Source: Streptomyces sp. SCSIO 75703 (lineage in GTDB: Bacteria > Actinomycetota > Actinomycetes > Streptomycetales > Streptomycetaceae). From it: 64,000 nt of DNA. Both the position numbers and the translations under genes were made by a program. Numbering within the stretch: position 1 is the stretch's first letter; every line of letters begins with the position of its first letter. Under the pieces are notes generated by a model. The model was not told the DNA's origin, did not search any database, and worked only from the letters and a program-made list of their open reading frames with translations. The stretch is from assembly GCF_036607905.1 (NCBI RefSeq), contig NZ_CP144555.1, positions 1,240,001 to 1,304,000 of the forward strand, written 5' to 3'. Positions 1 to 8,809 of the stretch are shown here, in pieces.

Positions 1-2
1 AG

Positions 3-2015
3 GACGGGGTGCTGCGCCACGGGGACCAGGTCTTCCCGCTCCGGGAGGGCACCGAGGGCCTGCCGCTGCCCGAACTGCTGGACGCCCAGTGGTACCGCCC
101 GGTGTGGTGGCGGCTGGCCCGCACCGAGCTGAACTACCGGCGGTTCTTCAGCGTCTCGGAGCTGATCGGGGTGCGGGTGGAGGACCCGGAGGTCTTCGAG
201 GCGACCCACGCCACCGTCCTGCGGCTGCTGCGCGAGGGCGTGGTCGACGGGCTGCGCGTCGACCACCCGGACGGGCTCGCCGACCCCGGCGGGTACCTGC
301 GGCGGCTCGACGAGGCGACCGGCGGCCGGTGGACCGTGGTCGAGAAGATCCTCGCGGACGGGGAGCGGCTGCCGGCCGGCTGGCCCGTCGCCGGCACCAC
401 CGGCTACGAGTCCCTGCGCCACGTCGACGCCCTCTTCACCGACCCGGACGGCGCCGCCGGACTCCTCGCCGCCTACCGCGACTTCGCCGGCCCCCCGGCG
501 GACCGGGGCGGCGACTGGGCGGCGACGGTGCGGCGCTCGGCGTACGAGGTGCTCTCCCACGAGCTGGCCGCCGAGACCGAGCGGCTGACCCGGGTGGCCC
601 ACCGGCTCTGCGCGTCCTCGCCGGTGGCCACGCTGCGCGACCGGGCGCCGTGGGCGCTGCGCACCGCCCTGCGCGAGCTGCTGGTCCGCCTGGACGTCTA
701 CCGGCCCTACGCACCGGCCGACGCGGCCCGGCTGATCACCGGGCGGGTGGTGGCCGAGGCGCGGCGCGCCTTCACCGTGCCGGAGGAGGCGGGCGCGGTG
801 GACGCGGTCCGGGACCTGCTGACCGGCCGGGCGGGGGAGGGCCCGGAACACGAGGAGTTCCGGGCCCGGTTCGCGCAGACCTCCTCCGCGCTGCGCGCCA
901 AGTCGGTGGAGGACCGGGCCTTCTACCGCCACGTGCCGCTGCTGTCGGCCGGGGAGGTCGGCGGCGATCCGGGGCGGCCGGCGCTGCCGCCCGGGGAGTT
1001 CCACGCCTTCTGCGCGGACCTCCAGCGCGAGCGGCCCGCGGCGGGGACGGTGCTCTCCACCCACGACACCAAGCGCAGCGCCGACGTGCGGGCCGCGCTC
1101 GCCGTCCTCGCCCAGTGCCCCACGGCCTGGGCCGAGGTGGTGGCGAAGGCCGCGGCCGAGGCTCCCCGGGCGCCGGACGGCGTACTGGCCTGGGCGGCGT
1201 GGCAGACGGTGTTCGGGCTGGGACCGGCCGACGGCGGCCGGGTGCGGGAGGCGCTGGTGAAGCACGTCCGCGAGGCCGGTCTGCACACCACCTGGACGGA
1301 ACGGGACCCGGAGTACGAGGAGGCGGTGGCGCGGTTCCTGGCGGCGGGGCCGTGCGGTGCGCCGGGCGAGCGGGTGGCCGCCTTCCGGGCGGAGCTGGAG
1401 CCGCACATCCGGGCCCACCTGCTCGGCGCGGCGCTGGTCCACCTGACGATGCCGGGCGTGCCCGACCTCTACCAGGGCACGGAGGGCGAGTACCGGGCGC
1501 TGGTGGACCCGGACAACCGGGCTCCCGCGAGCTTCCCGCCCGTCGCCGGCCCCGGGGAGAAGGGGGCGGTGACGCGGGCCGCGCTGGCGCTGCGCTCCCG
1601 CCGGCCGGGGGTCTTCGGCGAGGGCGCCTCCTACGCCCCGCTGACGGCCGAGGGGCCGGCGGCGGAGCACTGCGTGGCCTTCGTCCGCACCGGGGCGGCC
1701 CTGACCGCGGTGACCCGGCTGTCGCTGCGGCTGGCGGAGGCGGGCGGCTGGCGCGGCACGGAGCTGGCGCTGCCGCCGGGCCGCTGGTCCGACCTCCTCG
1801 CCCCCGGCCGGGCGCACACGGGCCGGGTCCGCGTCGCGGACCTCTTCCGGGAACTGCCGGTGGCCCTGCTCGAACGCGAGGACCCGGCGGACGCGGGGAA
1901 CACGACGGCCACCGCGAGCCCGGCGGAGACGGGAAGCATCGCGGAGACGGGAAGCACGGGAAGCACCGCAGAGACGGGAAGCACCGGGAGCACGGCGCAC
2001 CTGACGGCCGGGTGA
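3..2015 (+). CDS. treY: Maltooligosyl trehalose synthase TreY, 5' end missing
   Basis: TreY is a GH13-family enzyme that isomerises the reducing-end alpha-1,4 bond of a maltodextrin to alpha,alpha-1,1, giving maltooligosyl trehalose for TreZ. The frame is open to the left edge, so the N-terminal part of the barrel lies outside the window. Visible GH13 motifs in order are GLRVDHPDGLADP (nucleophile region, about 75 codons in), VVEKIL (acid/base Glu) and STHDTKRSADVR (the TreY-specific HDTKRS signature), followed by YQGTE. The C-terminus is odd: after LLEREDP the last roughly 45 residues are a low-complexity Ala/Thr/Gly/Ser/Glu tail built from ETGS(T) repeats. It ends inside a 107-bp tandem duplication that carries the stop codon. 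treZ lies 3.9 kb downstream, separated by three unrelated genes. Confidence 0.93.
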   Translation, partial: DGVLRHGDQVFPLREGTEGLPLPELLDAQWYRPVWWRLARTELNYRRFFSVSELIGVRVEDPEVFEATHATVLRLLREGVVDGLRVDHPDGLADPGGYLRRLDEATGGRWTVVEKILADGERLPAGWPVAGTTGYESLRHVDALFTDPDGAAGLLAAYRDFAGPPADRGGDWAATVRRSAYEVLSHELAAETERLTRVAHRLCASSPVATLRDRAPWALRTALRELLVRLDVYRPYAPADAARLITGRVVAEARRAFTVPEEAGAVDAVRDLLTGRAGEGPEHEEFRARFAQTSSALRAKSVEDRAFYRHVPLLSAGEVGGDPGRPALPPGEFHAFCADLQRERPAAGTVLSTHDTKRSADVRAALAVLAQCPTAWAEVVAKAAAEAPRAPDGVLAWAAWQTVFGLGPADGGRVREALVKHVREAGLHTTWTERDPEYEEAVARFLAAGPCGAPGERVAAFRAELEPHIRAHLLGAALVHLTMPGVPDLYQGTEGEYRALVDPDNRAPASFPPVAGPGEKGAVTRAALALRSRRPGVFGEGASYAPLTAEGPAAEHCVAFVRTGAALTAVTRLSLRLAEAGGWRGTELALPPGRWSDLLAPGRAHTGRVRVADLFRELPVALLEREDPADAGNTTATASPAETGSIAETGSTGSTAETGSTGSTAHLTAG

Positions 2016-2187
2016 CCAGGGCGCGCACGGCCGACGCGAGCGGCGCGGCACCCACGACGGCCACCGCGAGCCCGGCGGAGACGGGAAGCACCGCGGAGAC
2101 GGGAAGCACCGGGAGCACGGCGCACCTGACGGCCGGGTGACCAGGGCGCGCACGGCCGACGCGAGCGGCGCGGCACCCACGACGGCC
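1956..2187. repeat. Tandem duplication spanning the treY stop codon
   Basis: Positions 1956-2062 are repeated at 2081-2187 with one mismatch (A at 1970, G at 2095), a period of 125 bp. Copy 1 contains the treY stop (2013-2015); the equivalent TGA in copy 2 is 2138-2140. A shorter 38-bp match, 1901-1938 to 2053-2090, shows that an internal degenerate unit around GAGACGGGAAGCAC has also been amplified. The pattern looks like slippage in a coding minisatellite that extended the 3' end of treY. Confidence 0.9.
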
Positions 2188-2226
2188 GCGGCGGCCCGCT
2201 GAGGGGCGCCCGCGGGGCCGGGCGCG

Positions 2227-3567
2227 TCAGCCCGAGGGCAGCAGGCCGCGCGGCGCGTGCCGGGCGGCCAGTTCGAAGGCGGCGAGCACCACCCTGGTCT
2301 GGTACTCCGCCTGCCGGGCCACCGGTATCCAGCGGGCCCCGAAGGACTCGTGGTAGTCGGCGCACCAGGCGTCGAGGAGCCGGTCCAGCTCGGGCAGCGC
2401 GTCCGCCGGATCGCGCCCGGCGCGGGTCACCACCTGGTGCAGGAGCCCCGCCGTCCGCAGCGCCAGCCGCCGCCCGGCGATGCGCAGGGCCGCCAGGCGG
2501 GCGGTGCTCATCGGCGGCAGGGGGCGGCCCGTGCCGTCGTCGGTGTCCGGGTCCCAGGCGTCGGCGAGCCGGGGGCAGACGAGGAGGTAGTCGTCGACCG
2601 GCGCCAGCAGCCGGGCCGCGTCGGGGCCCGCCGCGTGCGGCCGGATCCGGGCGAGGAGCCCGCGCAGCCGCCGCGTGTCGTGGCGCAGCGTGCGGCTCAC
2701 CGCGCGCAGCACCGCGTCCGCGTCGGCCGGGGCCGACGTGTCGCCGACGGCGGCCACGCCCCACATGGGCGCTTCCACCACCGCCGTGACGGTGCCGTGG
2801 CGGCGCGGGTGGCACCAGGTCGAGTCGACGGCGGCCTCGGTGATGGCGGCGGTCAGGTCGCCCGAGCGGGGCGGCGGTATCCGGTAGACGGCGGGCCCGA
2901 GGCCGGGCCAGTACAGGGCGTCGTAGGCGCCGAGTTCGCGGGGGATGCCGAGGCGGGTCGCGGCGTGCGCCATCCGCCGGGCGAGGCCGGGCAGTTCGTC
3001 GGTGACCTCGGCGAAGCCGCCGCCGACGTCGACGCCGTGCAGGGAGCACTGGACGAAGGGCCGCAGCTCGTCCTGGAGGGCGAGCAGGACGCGGGTCTCG
3101 GGCAGCGTGGCGCGGCCGGGACCGTCGGGCAGCCACTCGGGCTGTTCCAGGAAACCGGGCCGGAAGAAGTGGCGCGCGTAGCGCCCGAGGGTGTACGGGC
3201 CGGTCAGCCAGCCCTCGTTGTGGCGCAGTCCGTCGGGGTCGGCGCTCAGCAGCAGGTTCCAGGTGGCGTCGGCGGCCTCGGTGAGCCGGGGGTCGGCCAG
3301 GGCGCGTTCGGCCAGGCGCAGGACGGTGGCGCCGCCGACGGGTTCGTTGGCGTGCGGTCCGGCGACGACGAGGGCCTGGCGTCCGCCCCGGCCGACCGAG
3401 AGCAGGAGCAGCGGGGTCCCGGCGCGGGAGGTGCCGACGCGGCGCAGCCGGGCCCGGCCGGGATGGCGGGCGGCGAGTGCGGCGGCACGGGCGCCCAGTT
3501 CGTCCACGGTCGGGTAGCGCGGGAGGGGCGACAGGACACACCTCCACGAATCGGGCCGCCGGGTCAC
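2227..3567 (-). CDS. M14 family zinc carboxypeptidase
   Basis: This is a predicted metallocarboxypeptidase of the M14 fold, about 446 aa. The first zinc-binding motif is GPHANEP (H-x-x-E, about residues 91-97), the second zinc histidine is in SLHGVD (about 195), and the likely catalytic Glu is in VVEAPMWG (about 265). No signal peptide or membrane segment is visible, so it is probably cytoplasmic. The start is uncertain. The GTG at 3567 has no good ribosome site, whereas GGAGG sits 6 nt before a CTG codon at 3534, which would give a protein starting LSPLPRYPTVDEL. It points away from the amidase and has the divergently read FHA gene upstream. The substrate cannot be told from the sequence. 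Confidence 0.82.
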   Translation of the reverse strand: MTRRPDSWRCVLSPLPRYPTVDELGARAAALAARHPGRARLRRVGTSRAGTPLLLLSVGRGGRQALVVAGPHANEPVGGATVLRLAERALADPRLTEAADATWNLLLSADPDGLRHNEGWLTGPYTLGRYARHFFRPGFLEQPEWLPDGPGRATLPETRVLLALQDELRPFVQCSLHGVDVGGGFAEVTDELPGLARRMAHAATRLGIPRELGAYDALYWPGLGPAVYRIPPPRSGDLTAAITEAAVDSTWCHPRRHGTVTAVVEAPMWGVAAVGDTSAPADADAVLRAVSRTLRHDTRRLRGLLARIRPHAAGPDAARLLAPVDDYLLVCPRLADAWDPDTDDGTGRPLPPMSTARLAALRIAGRRLALRTAGLLHQVVTRAGRDPADALPELDRLLDAWCADYHESFGARWIPVARQAEYQTRVVLAAFELAARHAPRGLLPSG

Positions 3568-3723
3568 CGGGCGTGCGCGGTGTACGCACAGTCAGTCACG
3601 TGCCGGGGTGTACGTCAACACTCGGAACGGCAAAGGGACGTGGGCCCTCCGGGCGCGTCCCGCCGCTCCCCGGCCCGGCCCCGCCGCACCGTCCCGCACC
3701 CGGCGGCCCCGGTCACCGCGGGC

Positions 3724-3756
3724 GCGCCCGCCGGTGCCGGGCACCCCGGCGGGCGC
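3724..3756 (-). terminator. Hairpin downstream of the FHA gene
   Basis: Perfect 11-bp inverted repeat (GCGCCCGCCGG / CCGGCGGGCGC) around an 11-nt loop, starting 7 nt past the FHA stop codon. There is no U-tract, as is usual for Streptomyces terminators. Confidence 0.6.
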
Positions 3757-3762
3757 GTGCCG

Positions 3763-4320
3763 TCAGCTCGCGGCGAGGCGGAACACGGTGCGGCCGAAGC
3801 CGATCTGGTCGCCCTCACGGACGACGGCGGCGCCGATCACCCGCCGCCCGTTGACCGTGGTGCCGTTGGTGGAGCCGAGGTCGCGCAGCACCCACATGCC
3901 GCCCTGCCGGGTCAGTTCGGCGTGCACGCGGGAGACGGTCTCGTGGGTGAGCCGCAGCCCGTTCGCCGGGTCGCGCCCTATCCGCAGCGGGTGGCCGGTG
4001 CCCGGGTGCGGCAGCAGCAGCTTGGGCAGCCGCTCGGCCTGCCAGGCCCGCCGCACCCGGACGCCGAAGCCGGAGACCGCCTCGACGGCCCCGAACACCA
4101 GCCGGGAGGCCCGCCCCTCGGAGCGCAGGTCGGCGGTGAGCACGGCCAGTTCCTCGGACCGGCGGGCCACCAGGGCCAGTTCCATGCGGCGCACGAACGT
4201 GTCGTGGGAGAGACGGCCCGCCGCGACGCCGTCCCGCAGCACCTTCAGCGCCCGGTCCCGCTCGGCGTCGGACAGCCGGACGAGAGCGGGCGGAGGAGTG
4301 TTGGACTCGAAGGTCGACAT
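3763..4320 (-). CDS. DUF1707 and FHA domain protein
   Basis: A 185-aa two-domain protein. The N-terminal part (about residues 14-65, RLSDAERDRALKVLRDGVAAGRL...F..R) is a DUF1707/SHOCT-like helical module common in actinobacterial signalling proteins. The C-terminal part (about 105-180) is a forkhead-associated domain with the expected GR...SRVHAEL...LGSTNGTTVNG pattern, which binds phosphothreonine peptides. No membrane segment is seen. The likely role is as a phospho-dependent adaptor for a Ser/Thr kinase pathway; no kinase gene is adjacent. The start is ATG with a weak GGA-type ribosome site, and the divergent amidase gene lies 299 bp away. Confidence 0.88.
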   Translation of the reverse strand: MSTFESNTPPPALVRLSDAERDRALKVLRDGVAAGRLSHDTFVRRMELALVARRSEELAVLTADLRSEGRASRLVFGAVEAVSGFGVRVRRAWQAERLPKLLLPHPGTGHPLRIGRDPANGLRLTHETVSRVHAELTRQGGMWVLRDLGSTNGTTVNGRRVIGAAVVREGDQIGFGRTVFRLAAS

Positions 4321-4619
4321 GATCCGTTACCCCGTTTTCCCGCCGCGGCCCCAGGTGCCCGTTGCTCCTGTTCCTCCGTACACACCGAATGTTTACACCC
4401 CGGCCGTCCCCGTCCACACCCCGCTGTGCCACATGTCCGTAACTCCCCCGCCCCTGCGGCGTGCCCCGCGGCGGGCCGGAGGTTGCCGCGAAGGGGTGGT
4501 TTCAGCCGAACGGGTCGCCTGGAAGCGGAAGATGACGTTGACTCGGTCCGGGACCCCCGCACCGTCGTGTCCGCGGTCGGACCGTCTTTCGGCACCGCGA
4601 CGGCTGAGAGGACAGCACA
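4321..4619. other. Divergent intergenic region, FHA gene and amidase gene
   Basis: These 299 bp must hold the promoters of both the leftward FHA gene and the rightward amidase. Relatively AT-richer stretches lie around 4370-4400. I cannot assign a convincing -35/-10 pair or a coding region here. Confidence 0.4.
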
Positions 4620-5681
4620 TTGGCCACACCCCTGACCGCCACCCGGCTGGTCGCCGCCCTCAAGGCCGAGGGCTGCACCGTCCGCGAGGTCCGCTCCTGG
4701 CGGACCCACCACCGCAACGCCAAGGGCGCCTGGGGACCCGTGAACGGGGTGATGGTCCACCACACCGTCACCGGCCCCGGCACGGACGTCGTCGGCCTGA
4801 TCTACGACGGGCACAGCACCCTGCCCGGCCCGCTGGCCACCGGCTGCATCACCAAGGACGGCACCGTCCACCTCACCGGCAACGGCCGCGCCAACCACGC
4901 CGGCGGCGGCGACGGGGCAGTGCTCACCCAGGTCATCAACGAGTCCTACGGCGACCGCCCCACGCCACCCGCCAAGCACGAGGGCGCTCCGGGCGCCGTC
5001 GACGGCAACGCCCGCTTCTACGGCTGGGAGTGCGAGAACGCCGGCGACGGCAAGGACCCGTGGCCGCGCGCCCAGTACGTGGCGATGGTCCGGGCCACGG
5101 CCGGGGTCTGCCGGGCGCACGGCTGGAGCGCCAAGTCCGCCATCGGACACCTGGAATGGAGCGACTGGAAGTCCGATCCGCGCGGCTTCGACATGAAGGA
5201 CTTCCGCCGGGACCTCGCCGACTGCCTGGCGCTCCCGGCGGGACAGTGGCAAGGAGACGGAGACGACATGCCCCAGTACGTGAACCTCGGTGTCGCCGAG
5301 CACTACACCCTGCGGCCCGGTGTCTGGGACTCGATCGAGTTCACCGCCGAGTGGAGCGACGAGACCGGCGACCACCTCTCGGGCGGCGCCGTGTTCGCCC
5401 GCGGCCCGGCCCGCTTCACCGGCAGCCTCAGCCTGGGCGTGGCCGATCTGCCGGTCGGCGACGTGGTCCAGGTCCGCATGTCCGAGTTCGAGGTGGACAC
5501 GCACAAGGCGGACCACCCGGCCCACGAGGTGATCGGCACATCCGGCGGCTCCTTCGCCATCGTCCCCCTGACGAAACGGATCGGCAGGAACCGCCGGATG
5601 CGGGTGCGCCTGCTCAACCAGTCCCCGGCCCCCGTGAAGATCACCAGCGCGGTGCTGACCGTCCTGGTCTGGAAGGAGTGA
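4620..5681 (+). CDS. N-acetylmuramoyl-L-alanine amidase (Amidase_2 fold)
   Basis: This is a predicted zinc amidase that cleaves between N-acetylmuramic acid and L-Ala of peptidoglycan. The Amidase_2/PGRP fold covers about residues 25-200: VMVHHTVTG (first Zn ligand, H47 or H48), YGWECEN (catalytic Glu region, about 134-140), then IGHLEW (H177) and KSDPRG (D186), in the order found in phage T7-type lysozymes. About 150 residues follow that I do not recognise; they are beta-rich and could be a wall-binding or carbohydrate-binding module. There is no signal peptide, a feature shared with phage endolysins. The start is TTG with AGAGGA 6-9 nt before it; no better ATG exists. Confidence 0.82.
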   Translation: MATPLTATRLVAALKAEGCTVREVRSWRTHHRNAKGAWGPVNGVMVHHTVTGPGTDVVGLIYDGHSTLPGPLATGCITKDGTVHLTGNGRANHAGGGDGAVLTQVINESYGDRPTPPAKHEGAPGAVDGNARFYGWECENAGDGKDPWPRAQYVAMVRATAGVCRAHGWSAKSAIGHLEWSDWKSDPRGFDMKDFRRDLADCLALPAGQWQGDGDDMPQYVNLGVAEHYTLRPGVWDSIEFTAEWSDETGDHLSGGAVFARGPARFTGSLSLGVADLPVGDVVQVRMSEFEVDTHKADHPAHEVIGTSGGSFAIVPLTKRIGRNRRMRVRLLNQSPAPVKITSAVLTVLVWKE

Positions 5682-5867
5682 GGACCCCCGGCCCGCCGTG
5701 ACCGCCTCCCGGCGCGGGCCGCCCGCCCTCCGGCACGCCGGGTGCCGTCCCGGTGTCCGCGCGGAGGGCGACACCCGCGCGCAAGGGTGACATTCCCCAG
5801 CGCGGTGATCGCTTTTGCTGGACCATGGACGGGATCGTCACGGAGAGCAGACGAAGGGGTACCGTCC

Positions 5868-7613
5868 GTGCAGTTCGAGGTGTGGGCGCCGGGGGCCGGC
5901 GAGGTGGCGCTGACGTGCGACGGCGTCACGAGCGCGATGGAGAGCGATCCGGAGCGCCCGGGGTGGTGGTGCGGGCGGGCCCTGGCCGGGGACGGCTCGC
6001 GGTACGGCTTCGCGGTCGACGGCGGGCCCGTGCTGCCCGACCCGCGCGCCCGCCGCCTGCCGGACGGCCCCGACGGACTCGCCGCGGTCGTCGACCACGG
6101 CCGGTACGAGTGGCACGCCCCGTGGCGGGGCCGTCCGCTCCCCGGCGGCGTCCTGTACGAGCTGCACGTGGGCACGTACACCCCCGAGGGCACCCTCGAC
6201 GCCGCCGCGGAACGGCTCGATCACCTCGCCGGCCTGGGCGTCACCCACGTCGAGCTGATGCCGCTGTGCCCCTTCCCGGGCCGGCACGGCTGGGGGTACG
6301 ACGGGGTCGCCCCCTGGGCCGTGCACGAGCCGTACGGCGGTCCCGAGGCGCTCAAGCGGTTCGTGGACCGGGCGCACGGGCTGGGCCTGGGCGTCGTCCT
6401 GGACGTGGTCCACAACCACCTCGGCCCCTCCGGCAACCACCTGCCCGCCTTCGGCCCGTACTTCACCGAGACCCACCACACCCCCTGGGGCGCCGCGGTG
6501 AACCTGGACGCGCCCGGCTCCGACGAGGTCCGGGCGTACCTGCGGGAGAGCGCCCTCGCCTGGCTGCGGGACTACCGGATCGACGGACTGCGCCTGGACG
6601 CCGTGCACGAGCTGGCCGACAACCGGGCCCTGCCCTTCCTGGAGGAGCTGTCGCGGGGCGTGGACGCGCTCGCCGCCGACCTGGGCCGCCCGCTGTTCCT
6701 GATCGCCGAGTCCGACCGCAACGACCCGCGGACCGTGACCCCGCGCGCGGAGGGCGGCCTCGGCGTGCACACCCAGTGGAACGACGACTTCCACCACGCC
6801 CTGCACACCGCCCTGACCGGCGAGGCGCAGGGGTACTACGCCGACTTCGCGCGGGCCCCGCTGGCCGCGTTCGCCAAGACGCTGACCCGGGGCTTCTTCC
6901 ACGACGGCACCTACTCGTCCTTCCGGGGGCGCCACCACGGCCGCCCGCTGGACCGCACCCGGCTCGCCTCGCACCGGCTGACCTGCTACGCGCAGAGCCA
7001 CGACCAGATCGGCAACCGTGCCCGGGGGGAGCGGCTCGCGGCCCTGGTCTCCCCCGGGCTCGCCGCCTGCGCGGCGACACTGACGCTGACGGCCCCCTTC
7101 ACGCCGATGCTGTTCATGGGCGAGGAGTGGGCGGCGGGCACGCCCTGGCAGTACTTCGCCGACCACACCGACCCCGGCCTCGCGGAGGCGGTACGGCGGG
7201 GCCGGCGGCGGGAGTTCGCCGCGCACGGCTGGCGGGAGGAGGACGTGCCCGACCCGCAGGACCCGGCGACCCGCGACCGCTCCTGCCTCGACTGGTCCGA
7301 ACCGCGGCGCGAGCCGCACGCGCGGGTGCTGGACTGGTACCGCCGGCTGATCGCGCTGCGCCACGCGGAGCCCGACCTGAGCGACCCCGACCTCGCGGAC
7401 ACCCGGGTCGCCTTCGACGAGGAGGGCCGCTGGCTGGCGTTCCGGCGCGGAGACCTGCGCGTCGCGGTCAACCTGGGCCCCGGCCCTGCCCTGATCCCGC
7501 TGGGCGCCCGGCCGGCCCGGGTGCTCGCGGCGTGGGAGCCGGTGGACCCGCCGGGGGCGGACGGGCTGCTGCGGCTGCCGGGCGAGTCGAGCGTGGTCCT
7601 CTTCCAGGAGTGA
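5868..7613 (+). CDS. treZ: Malto-oligosyltrehalose trehalohydrolase TreZ
   Basis: TreZ hydrolyses the alpha-1,4 bond next to the trehalose end of maltooligosyl trehalose, releasing free trehalose; it completes the TreYZ route with treY upstream. An N-terminal carbohydrate-binding-like domain (QFEVWAPGAGEV..., residues 1-90) precedes the GH13 barrel. Catalytic regions are VVLDVVHNHLG (region I), GLRLDAVHEL (II, nucleophile), LIAESDRND (III, acid/base Glu) and SHDQIGN (IV). The GTG at 5868 is chosen because homologs begin at (M)QFEVWAP and GAAGGGG lies 8 nt upstream; an in-frame ORF extends further 5' but looks non-coding. The protein is about 581 aa, normal for the family. Confidence 0.95.
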   Translation: MQFEVWAPGAGEVALTCDGVTSAMESDPERPGWWCGRALAGDGSRYGFAVDGGPVLPDPRARRLPDGPDGLAAVVDHGRYEWHAPWRGRPLPGGVLYELHVGTYTPEGTLDAAAERLDHLAGLGVTHVELMPLCPFPGRHGWGYDGVAPWAVHEPYGGPEALKRFVDRAHGLGLGVVLDVVHNHLGPSGNHLPAFGPYFTETHHTPWGAAVNLDAPGSDEVRAYLRESALAWLRDYRIDGLRLDAVHELADNRALPFLEELSRGVDALAADLGRPLFLIAESDRNDPRTVTPRAEGGLGVHTQWNDDFHHALHTALTGEAQGYYADFARAPLAAFAKTLTRGFFHDGTYSSFRGRHHGRPLDRTRLASHRLTCYAQSHDQIGNRARGERLAALVSPGLAACAATLTLTAPFTPMLFMGEEWAAGTPWQYFADHTDPGLAEAVRRGRRREFAAHGWREEDVPDPQDPATRDRSCLDWSEPRREPHARVLDWYRRLIALRHAEPDLSDPDLADTRVAFDEEGRWLAFRRGDLRVAVNLGPGPALIPLGARPARVLAAWEPVDPPGADGLLRLPGESSVVLFQE

Positions 7614-7743
7614 GGGCGCCGGGGCGGCCCCGTCCGCCACGCGCCGCCGGCACGACGACGCCCCCGACACGGTGGCTCTCTTCGGCCGGCTCGCGGGACT
7701 TCCGGCCGGCCCGCGACCGCGCCGCGTGGCCGGACCGGCCGGG

Positions 7744-8691
7744 CTACCAGGGCGCGGTGTCGTCGTCCCCGCCGTCACCGCGCAGTTCCGTGACCCGCTC
7801 CAGGAGGATCGCCTCCCAGGCCCGGCGCAGCCGGGCCCGCAGCACCGGCAGCGGCGGCGGCGCGGGGTCCTGCCCGGCAAGGGCGCGGGCGAGGTGCGCC
7901 ACCGCGTCGCAGCGGGCCAGCCACAGGCCGCGCAGGCAGGGCCGGGCCCCGTAGCCGGCGAGGGTCGCGGCGCGGACGGCGGCGGGGGACCCGACGGCGA
8001 GCGCGAGGCCGGCGATGTCCTCGGCGGGGTCCCCGAGGACCGCGTCCGCCCAGCCGAGCACCCCGCGCACCCGGCCGTCGGCGGCGACGACGAGGTGGTC
8101 GTCGGCCAGGGTGTGGTGGACGAGGGCCACCGTGCCGGGCGCCACGCCGAGCTGGGCCGTCGCCGCACCGGTGAGCTGCGCGAGCCGGGCCGGGTCGAAC
8201 TCGTCGGCCACGGCGAGCCGGCGGGCGGCGGTCCCGGCGGACCCACGCAGCGCCTCCAGGGAACGCGCCGGGGCCCTCGGCACGCCCAGCGACTCGGCCT
8301 GCCGCGGCGGCACCTCGCGCAACCCCGTCAGCAGCGCCGCGAGGTCCGCCTCACCGACGGCGGACACGGAGTGGTCCTCGGCGGAGCCGCCGGGCAGCCG
8401 GGCGTCCAGGGTGTAGGTGAGGCCGGGTGCCCACTCGCCGTGCGCCACCGTGACGGGCACGGCGACGGGGACGTGGGCGCGGACCAGGTCGCGCAGGCGC
8501 GGCTCGCGGCGCCGGCGGGCCGCGGTGTCGCGGTCGGTGGCCAGGCGCAGCACGTGGCGGGCACCGACCCACCAGGTGGCCCGCCCGGCGCCCTCGGCGG
8601 CGGGCGCCACGTCGGGGGCGGTGCCCCGCGGGAGCAGGGAGCCGACCAGCCGTCGGACGGTGTCCTCGGTCGGAATGGGTGCCTGGGTCAT
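7744..8691 (-). CDS. Aminoglycoside-phosphotransferase-fold protein, catalytic residues missing
   Basis: A 315-aa protein that follows the APH/choline kinase fold (PF01636), seen best in its C-lobe, residues 188-232. At the catalytic loop, where active members have H-G-D-x-x-x-x-N, this protein reads HHTLADDH (192-199): the catalytic Asp is Thr194 and the Asn is His199 (His at this place also occurs in Mph kinases). The metal-binding Asp of the following I-D-W/F motif is Gly213 (VLGW). The downstream GDPAEDIAGLA is kept. It may therefore be a pseudokinase or bind a ligand without phosphotransfer. The neighbours (treZ converging, M24 peptidase upstream in the same direction) give no pathway. 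The start is ATG with GGA-rich sequence upstream. Confidence 0.75.
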   Translation of the reverse strand: MTQAPIPTEDTVRRLVGSLLPRGTAPDVAPAAEGAGRATWWVGARHVLRLATDRDTAARRRREPRLRDLVRAHVPVAVPVTVAHGEWAPGLTYTLDARLPGGSAEDHSVSAVGEADLAALLTGLREVPPRQAESLGVPRAPARSLEALRGSAGTAARRLAVADEFDPARLAQLTGAATAQLGVAPGTVALVHHTLADDHLVVAADGRVRGVLGWADAVLGDPAEDIAGLALAVGSPAAVRAATLAGYGARPCLRGLWLARCDAVAHLARALAGQDPAPPPLPVLRARLRRAWEAILLERVTELRGDGGDDDTAPW

Positions 8692-8809
8692 GGTCGTGCC
8701 GTCGTCTTCCGGGTCCTCTTCCGGTCCTGTGCCGGGCCGGCCGGCCTCGCGCCCGGTGCGCGGGGCGTGCGGGGTGCCGGCTCCGGTGGTGGGGGCGTCG
8801 CGCCGGGGG

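Noticed and set aside
89..2140. Second frame through treY ending in the second repeat copy
   Set aside because: Arg/Gly/Ala-rich shadow of treY; it stays open only because of codon bias.
4620..5681. Prophage remnant marked by the endolysin-like amidase
   Set aside because: No other phage gene, integrase or attachment site is nearby; the gene sits among chromosomal trehalose genes.
7744..8691. Antibiotic-resistance kinase
   Set aside because: Catalytic Asp, Asn and metal-binding Asp are all replaced, so phosphotransfer is unlikely.
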